Below are positions 60,481-64,000 of a DNA stretch of 64,000 nt, in pieces. The stretch lies in assembly GCA_902478785.1 (NCBI GenBank), contig CABSMJ010000001.1:186001-250000 (forward strand), written 5' to 3'. The stretch comes from an uncultured Oscillospiraceae bacterium. Lineage in GTDB: Bacteria > Bacillota > Clostridia > Oscillospirales > Oscillospiraceae. Below the pieces are notes generated by a model that was given only the letters and a program-made list of their open reading frames with translations, did not search any database and was not told the origin of the DNA. Within the stretch, counting starts at the first letter, position 1. Each line of letters opens with the position of its first letter. The translations under genes were made by a program, and so were the position numbers.

Positions 60481-61848
60481 TCATAGGATGGGCAGCTCTG
60501 CCAGCTCCTCCATGTCCCGCTCTCCGGCGTCCTCAGGCAGCGCCTCCCGGGCGGCCCGGTCCAGCTCCGGCTCCGTCAGCGTCAATCGGATGGCCCAGGG
60601 CGGCACCTCCACCCGGATGGCCGGGTCCTCCATCATCACGAAGGCCGTCTCATAGGGCGGCCGCTTTTTGGGGTAGATGCCCATGCCGTCGGTGAAGTAG
60701 ATGAGGCCCCGCAGGCGGGTAAAGGCCCCCTGGGCCAGCAGCTGCTCCACATGGGCAAACACCGGACGGAAGTCCGTGGCGCTGCCGCCGCTGAGCTGGA
60801 AGTGGTCCATCAGGCCCTCCAGCTCCCCCAGGTCGTGGAGCACGGTGTCGCTGCGGACCTGGTCGTCGCACTGGATCAGACGGATGTTCACCTTCCGGGA
60901 GAAGGTCTGGGTGCTGCGCAAAATGGCGTAGGTGCAGCGCAAAAACTCCCGCACCAGCTCCCCGGAGGTGGACATGGAGGTGTCCACGGCGATGACGAAG
61001 TCCTCGATGCGCTTCTCCTCCTTGGTCTCGGGCGGCTCCACCAGGGGCATATTGCCGTATACCCGCAGTCCGTAGGCGTAGAAGCCGTAGTCAAAGGCGT
61101 CGTCATCCACGGCCATGATCTCCCGGGGCACGGCGAAGCGCCGCAGGAAATTGCGGTAGTCCACATTCTCCCGGTTGGAGACCTTGATCTGCTCGTAGAC
61201 CGCCTCCCCGCCGGTGGACTGGCCTGCCAGCACCGTCTCGAGCCCCGTCTGGGTCCGCTCGGACACGCTCTTCCACTTGCTGTCCTGGCGCTGGTTCTGC
61301 GCCTTTTGCTCCTGAGGGTCCCAGAGCACGTGGTCGTCGGCAAAGAACTCCCGCTGGAGCCGGGCCCGCTCGTAGGGGGGCACCTTCTCCCGCAAAAAGG
61401 CGCGATAGATACCCTCGGCGGTGAGCACCGGCATCTGCCGCCGCAGCCGGCCGTACAGGGTCTCCCGGGTGGGATGGGTCCCCTGGTCCAGGCACGGGTA
61501 GTCCAGGCCGTCCAGAATGCTCTCCACGGCGATGTCGCAGCTCAGGTCCCACAGCTCCGGGTCCTTGCCCCGCTTTTTTCCTAAGTGGCGCAGCATACAG
61601 TGGAGGATGCTGTGGAGGTAGATGCGGTTGACCAAAGTCCTGGACCGGAGGAAGCGCTCGGCCAGATAGTTGCCGTCGTAATAGAGGTGCTCCCCGTCGG
61701 TGGCAGTGAAGATTGTCTTGCCCTCCCCGCTTTCAAAGGAGAGGGCGCACAGCGCCGCATCCAGGTAGGGCAGGTTGAGATACAGCTCACTGCGGGCGCT
61801 GTCCAGAATTTCCAGTCCGATGGCCGTCAAGTCCTTTTTCTCTCCCAT
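60481..61848 (-). CDS. DUF2201-type metallopeptidase-like/VWA protein
   Basis: 455 residues. The N-terminal half is DUF2201_N-like with His79, His83 and His88 (HSILHCMLRH) and DLSCDIAVES, a zincin-like arrangement. The C-terminal half is a VWA domain with the MIDAS motif DTSMSTSG (about residue 285) and LIYFTDGMG. The presence of both suggests a metal-dependent binding or protease-like protein armed by the MoxR ATPase downstream. GGAGGG precedes ATG 61848. No signal peptide or membrane segment, so cytoplasmic. Confidence 0.85.
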   Translation of the reverse strand: MGEKKDLTAIGLEILDSARSELYLNLPYLDAALCALSFESGEGKTIFTATDGEHLYYDGNYLAERFLRSRTLVNRIYLHSILHCMLRHLGKKRGKDPELWDLSCDIAVESILDGLDYPCLDQGTHPTRETLYGRLRRQMPVLTAEGIYRAFLREKVPPYERARLQREFFADDHVLWDPQEQKAQNQRQDSKWKSVSERTQTGLETVLAGQSTGGEAVYEQIKVSNRENVDYRNFLRRFAVPREIMAVDDDAFDYGFYAYGLRVYGNMPLVEPPETKEEKRIEDFVIAVDTSMSTSGELVREFLRCTYAILRSTQTFSRKVNIRLIQCDDQVRSDTVLHDLGELEGLMDHFQLSGGSATDFRPVFAHVEQLLAQGAFTRLRGLIYFTDGMGIYPKKRPPYETAFVMMEDPAIRVEVPPWAIRLTLTEPELDRAAREALPEDAGERDMEELAELPIL

Positions 61849-61875
61849 AGAGCCTCCCTCCTTTCCAATCCTCTC

Positions 61876-62850
61876 TTAAAGGTCAAAGCGTTTCTCTCTT
61901 CCCACGGGAAAGCGCCGGTGCTGCTCCTCCAGCAGCAGCGCCACGCCCTCGGCGCAGCCCCCTGTCCGGGCCCGGTCGCAGGCCCTTTCCAGAGCCGCTT
62001 TGTCCAGGGAAGTCCGGCTCAGAAACCAGCCCAGGCCTCGGGTGTCCCGGCGCTCCAGGAGCCAGGCCAGCACATCCTCCCCCCGGCGGGTGAGATAACC
62101 GAGGTACCCCTGCTCCGCCTCGGCAGACAGCTCCCGGGGCCAGCGCAGCCGGTACCAGGCCAGACGCAGGGCGCTCTCCGGGTCGTGGTCCATGGCCAGC
62201 ATTCCCTGCCACAGTCTGTCGTACTCCCGCAGGTCCAGCGCCCGCTCCCGGAAGCAGTGGTGGTAGGGATAGCCGGGGCCGTAGATGGTGTAGTCAAAGT
62301 GGTGGGCGGGGCTGTTCTCCTCGTAGTCCTCCTGGTACTCCGGAAAGATCAGCCGGGCCTCCCCGCCGTCCGGGTAGATCAGCGTCACGTCCAGCTCCCG
62401 GCTCAGCTCGTCGGCCAGGTAGCTGAGCACCTCCGCCCGCTCATCGGGAAGATGGATGCGGAAGCCAGAGAGGCTCCGGCAGTTCATCCACACGCTGCCG
62501 CCCCAGTCCAGAGTGGCCCCCCAGAGGGTCACCTGCCGCAGAGCGGCGCAGTTATAAAAGGCGTAGTCCCCCACGGAGCACAAAGAGGCAGGCAGGGTGA
62601 CGGATTCCAGGGCCGCATTGTCCACGGTCAGCTCCCCTGCCGTGGTCCAGGCCACCCGGATCTGCTCTCCCTCCCCCTGCCGGGGGCCGGGGGCAAAGGC
62701 GTGGTGGCCGATGGCGGTCACCGGAACGCCCCGGATCTCCTCCGGCACGATGGCCTGGGGCCCGCCGGCCTCCACCCGGGTGATGCAGATGCCCTCCCCC
62801 TGCCGGTGATAGGTCAAAAGCAGGTCGCTCTGCCCGCTGATCGTCTCCAC
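61876..62850 (-). CDS. Leucine-rich-repeat-like protein upstream of the VWA-MoxR pair
   Basis: 324 residues from GTG 62850, chosen because AAGGAGG lies 8 bp before; the longer frame has no ribosome site. Residues 70-115 carry BspA-type repeats (SVTLPASLCSVGDYAFYNC, then QVTLWGATLDWGG). The rest is helical and rich in Arg, Glu and Leu, ending in a stack of helices with RRDTRGLGWFLSRTSLDK. No catalytic motif seen. It is the first gene of a three-gene operon with the VWA and MoxR proteins and may bring the substrate; this is inference. Confidence 0.65.
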   Translation of the reverse strand: METISGQSDLLLTYHRQGEGICITRVEAGGPQAIVPEEIRGVPVTAIGHHAFAPGPRQGEGEQIRVAWTTAGELTVDNAALESVTLPASLCSVGDYAFYNCAALRQVTLWGATLDWGGSVWMNCRSLSGFRIHLPDERAEVLSYLADELSRELDVTLIYPDGGEARLIFPEYQEDYEENSPAHHFDYTIYGPGYPYHHCFRERALDLREYDRLWQGMLAMDHDPESALRLAWYRLRWPRELSAEAEQGYLGYLTRRGEDVLAWLLERRDTRGLGWFLSRTSLDKAALERACDRARTGGCAEGVALLLEEQHRRFPVGREKRFDL

Positions 62851-62940
62851 AACTGACGCCTCCTTGTCCCGTTTCTCGCCCCTGTACCATACCACATTCC
62901 CGCCGTCACCTCAAGTCCCCGGTCTTTTTCCACGCAAAAA

Positions 62941-62967
62941 GGACGCCCGGAGCTTTTCCGGGCGTCC
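62941..62967 (-). terminator. Terminator of the small membrane protein gene
   Basis: GGACGCCCGG (62941-62950) pairs with CCGGGCGTCC (62958-62967), T-rich on the minus strand. Confidence 0.85.
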
Positions 62968-62981
62968 CATGCTATGTTTTC

Positions 62982-63416
62982 TCAAAACGGCTGGTTTTTC
63001 CGGTGGAACCAAAGGCCTGCGCCGCGGCGGACCATCTCTGCCACCACGTCCAACTCGATCCACCCCCAGTAGATCCACAGGGGCAAGAATCGGGTCCGGC
63101 TAGCCGCATGAAATGCACAGACGGCCAGGAGCACCAGTGCCGCCAGCTCACAAAGCGTGAACCACTTGTTCCAGGGCCGAGGGATCTGGGGGAACACCTC
63201 TGCCCATTGTCCACCTCTGCCCTGTATCACTACAGCCAGCATCCCGGCGGCAAAGATCACCGCCCCAGGCAGCACCAGGGCCCACACCATGGTCCAGGAG
63301 CCCACCGTATCCCAGAGCGTTTCGCCCTGGACCACCATCCATCCAAAGCACCCCAGGGACGCCAGATCCAGCGCCAGCACCCCGGCCCGGATCCGCCGCT
63401 TTTTCCTCTCCTGCAT
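62982..63416 (-). CDS. Four-helix membrane protein of unknown function
   Basis: 144 residues from ATG 63416 (AAAGGAGG before), starting MQERKKRRIRAG. Four hydrophobic segments (VLALDLASLGCFGWMVV; VWALVLPGAVIFAAGMLAVV; LCELAALVLLAVCAF; FLPLWIYWGWIEL) and a basic start suggest a small inner-membrane protein. No family recognised. It is a single-gene unit with its own terminator, between the MoxR operon and an NCS2 permease gene on the other strand. Confidence 0.6.
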   Translation of the reverse strand: MQERKKRRIRAGVLALDLASLGCFGWMVVQGETLWDTVGSWTMVWALVLPGAVIFAAGMLAVVIQGRGGQWAEVFPQIPRPWNKWFTLCELAALVLLAVCAFHAASRTRFLPLWIYWGWIELDVVAEMVRRGAGLWFHRKNQPF

Positions 63417-63566
63417 GGCCCTTGCCTCCTTTCCCAGAGACCGTAGAAGCCTTTTCCTTATGCATAGCATATCTCCAATTTTTTCCTCTGTCAATCACTC
63501 TGGCCCTGACTTTTTGAAGCCTCCCGCTGGCCCCTCTGCGGCATCCTGCCCAAATCTCACCTTAAA

Positions 63567-63589
63567 ATTTTTGTGTTGCATACAAAAAT
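63567..63589. promoter_or_regulatory. Palindrome upstream of the xanthine/uracil-type permease gene
   Basis: ATTTTTGT (63567-63574) and ACAAAAAT (63582-63589) are perfect inverted arms with a 7-bp gap, 17 bp upstream of the -35 box. A purine or pyrimidine repressor site is possible. Confidence 0.4.
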
Positions 63590-63605
63590 ATTTTGGTCCT
63601 TTTCG

Positions 63606-63634
63606 TTGTTTTTGTACACCCTGTCTGGTATAAT
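63606..63634 (+). promoter_or_regulatory. Promoter of the second NCS2 permease gene
   Basis: TTGTTT (63606-63611) and TATAAT (63629-63634) with a 17-bp spacer; the leader is too short for a riboswitch. Confidence 0.65.
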
Positions 63635-63680
63635 AAGTATATCGTTTTTCCGGGTAGGAACACCAGAGGAGGTCTTGTCC

Positions 63681-64000
63681 ATGTCCGAAGCAGGAAAGCC
63701 CAAGGGGAGCATCTTCGAGCTGACGGGAGTCCCCAGTCTCAAGCAGGCGCTGCCCCTGGCAGTGCAGCACGTGGTGGCCATGATCGTGGGGTGCGTGACC
63801 CCCGCCATCATCGTCTCCGGCGCGGCAAACGGCGGTGCCGGGCTGTCCACAGGGGATCAGGTGATCCTGATCCAGTCGGCTCTGGTGGTGGCCGCCCTGT
63901 CCACCCTGATTCAGCTCTTCCCCATCGGGAGAAACTGGAAACTGGGCATCGGCGCGGGCTTGCCCGTCATCATGGGCGTCAGCTTTGCCTATGTCCCCAG
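63681..64000 (+). CDS. NCS2-family permease, xanthine/uracil type (3' end outside window)
   Basis: The first 106 residues are seen, from ATG 63681 behind GAGGAGG. It begins MSEAGKPKGSIFELTG, followed by LKQALPLAVQHVVAMIVGCV and VTPAIIVSGAAN, the start of the xanthine/uracil permease subgroup (PF00860) with the conserved QH. This differs from the AzgA-type gene at 21707. It is the second purine or pyrimidine base importer in 42 kb. Confidence 0.85.
   Translation, partial: MSEAGKPKGSIFELTGVPSLKQALPLAVQHVVAMIVGCVTPAIIVSGAANGGAGLSTGDQVILIQSALVVAALSTLIQLFPIGRNWKLGIGAGLPVIMGVSFAYVP

Noticed and set aside
1..64000. CRISPR array, tRNA or rRNA genes
   Set aside because: I saw no regularly spaced direct repeats and no tRNA-like or rRNA-like sequence in the intergenic stretches.

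Overview
The window looks like a chromosome segment from a GC-rich gut Clostridium relative (order Eubacteriales, most like Oscillospiraceae such as Flavonifractor, Lawsonibacter or Intestinimonas). Supporting this are strong aGGAGG ribosome binding sites, a T-box in front of ileS, a glgD-type second ADP-glucose pyrophosphorylase subunit, an SLH surface protein, DUF4358/DHHW/MBOAT genes and short leaderless operons. No rRNA, tRNA or CRISPR array is visible. The genus is an inference from gene content; no database was searched.

Region 1 (1-12.86 kb) is accessory DNA, visibly AT-richer than the rest. It opens with a truncated FUSC-type membrane protein under a MarR regulator with a clear promoter and operator, followed by about 0.7 kb of debris. 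From 2089 to 12864 lies an integrative mobilizable element bounded by a 25-bp direct repeat (24 of 25 identical). The repeat lies in the start of a low-molecular-weight protein tyrosine phosphatase gene: the right copy is the intact gene, the left copy a 15-codon stub. The element carries a TnpV-like gene, an AT-rich cargo block (small HTH protein, unknown 340-aa protein, zinc-ribbon/TM protein, SIR2-like effector; probably a defence module), an XRE regulator, two small conserved genes, a probable oriT, a MOBV-like relaxase, a VapE-type helicase/primase, a Tn916-like excisionase and a tyrosine integrase.

Region 2 (12.8-35.5 kb) is GC-rich backbone: phosphatase; YcxB-like protein; rpsO-pnp with structured leaders; T-box-ileS-lspA-rluD; an NCS2 purine permease; a divergent lipid or ester group (DUF6320 protein and condensation-type acyltransferase against an alpha/beta hydrolase); MATE exporter coupled to nudC; a metallo-beta-lactamase-fold protein behind a long switch-like leader; lipoate ligase; an orphan oligopeptide-binding lipoprotein; a DEAD-box helicase; and an ECF sigma/membrane anti-sigma pair.

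Region 3 (35.6-44.5 kb) is one glycogen operon on the minus strand, glgB-glgC-glgD-glgA-glgP, with 4-bp or 1-bp overlaps and a near-consensus promoter. GlgA has an unusual Ala/Lys/Pro-rich N-terminal tail of about 185 residues and a second well-placed internal start.

Region 4 (44.6-64 kb) is mostly cell envelope. It holds a MacA/ATPase/MacB-like exporter co-transcribed with a triple-SLH surface protein, a DUF4358-MBOAT-DHHW surface acylation cassette, an NfeD-SPFH membrane pair, an rRNA methyltransferase and diacylglycerol-kinase-like pair, a MoxR ATPase/DUF2201-VWA/leucine-rich-repeat operon, and the start of a second NCS2 permease. The best candidates for undescribed biology are the SIR2 cargo block, the MoxR-VWA-LRR operon, the leader before the MBL-fold gene and the two-start tailed GlgA.
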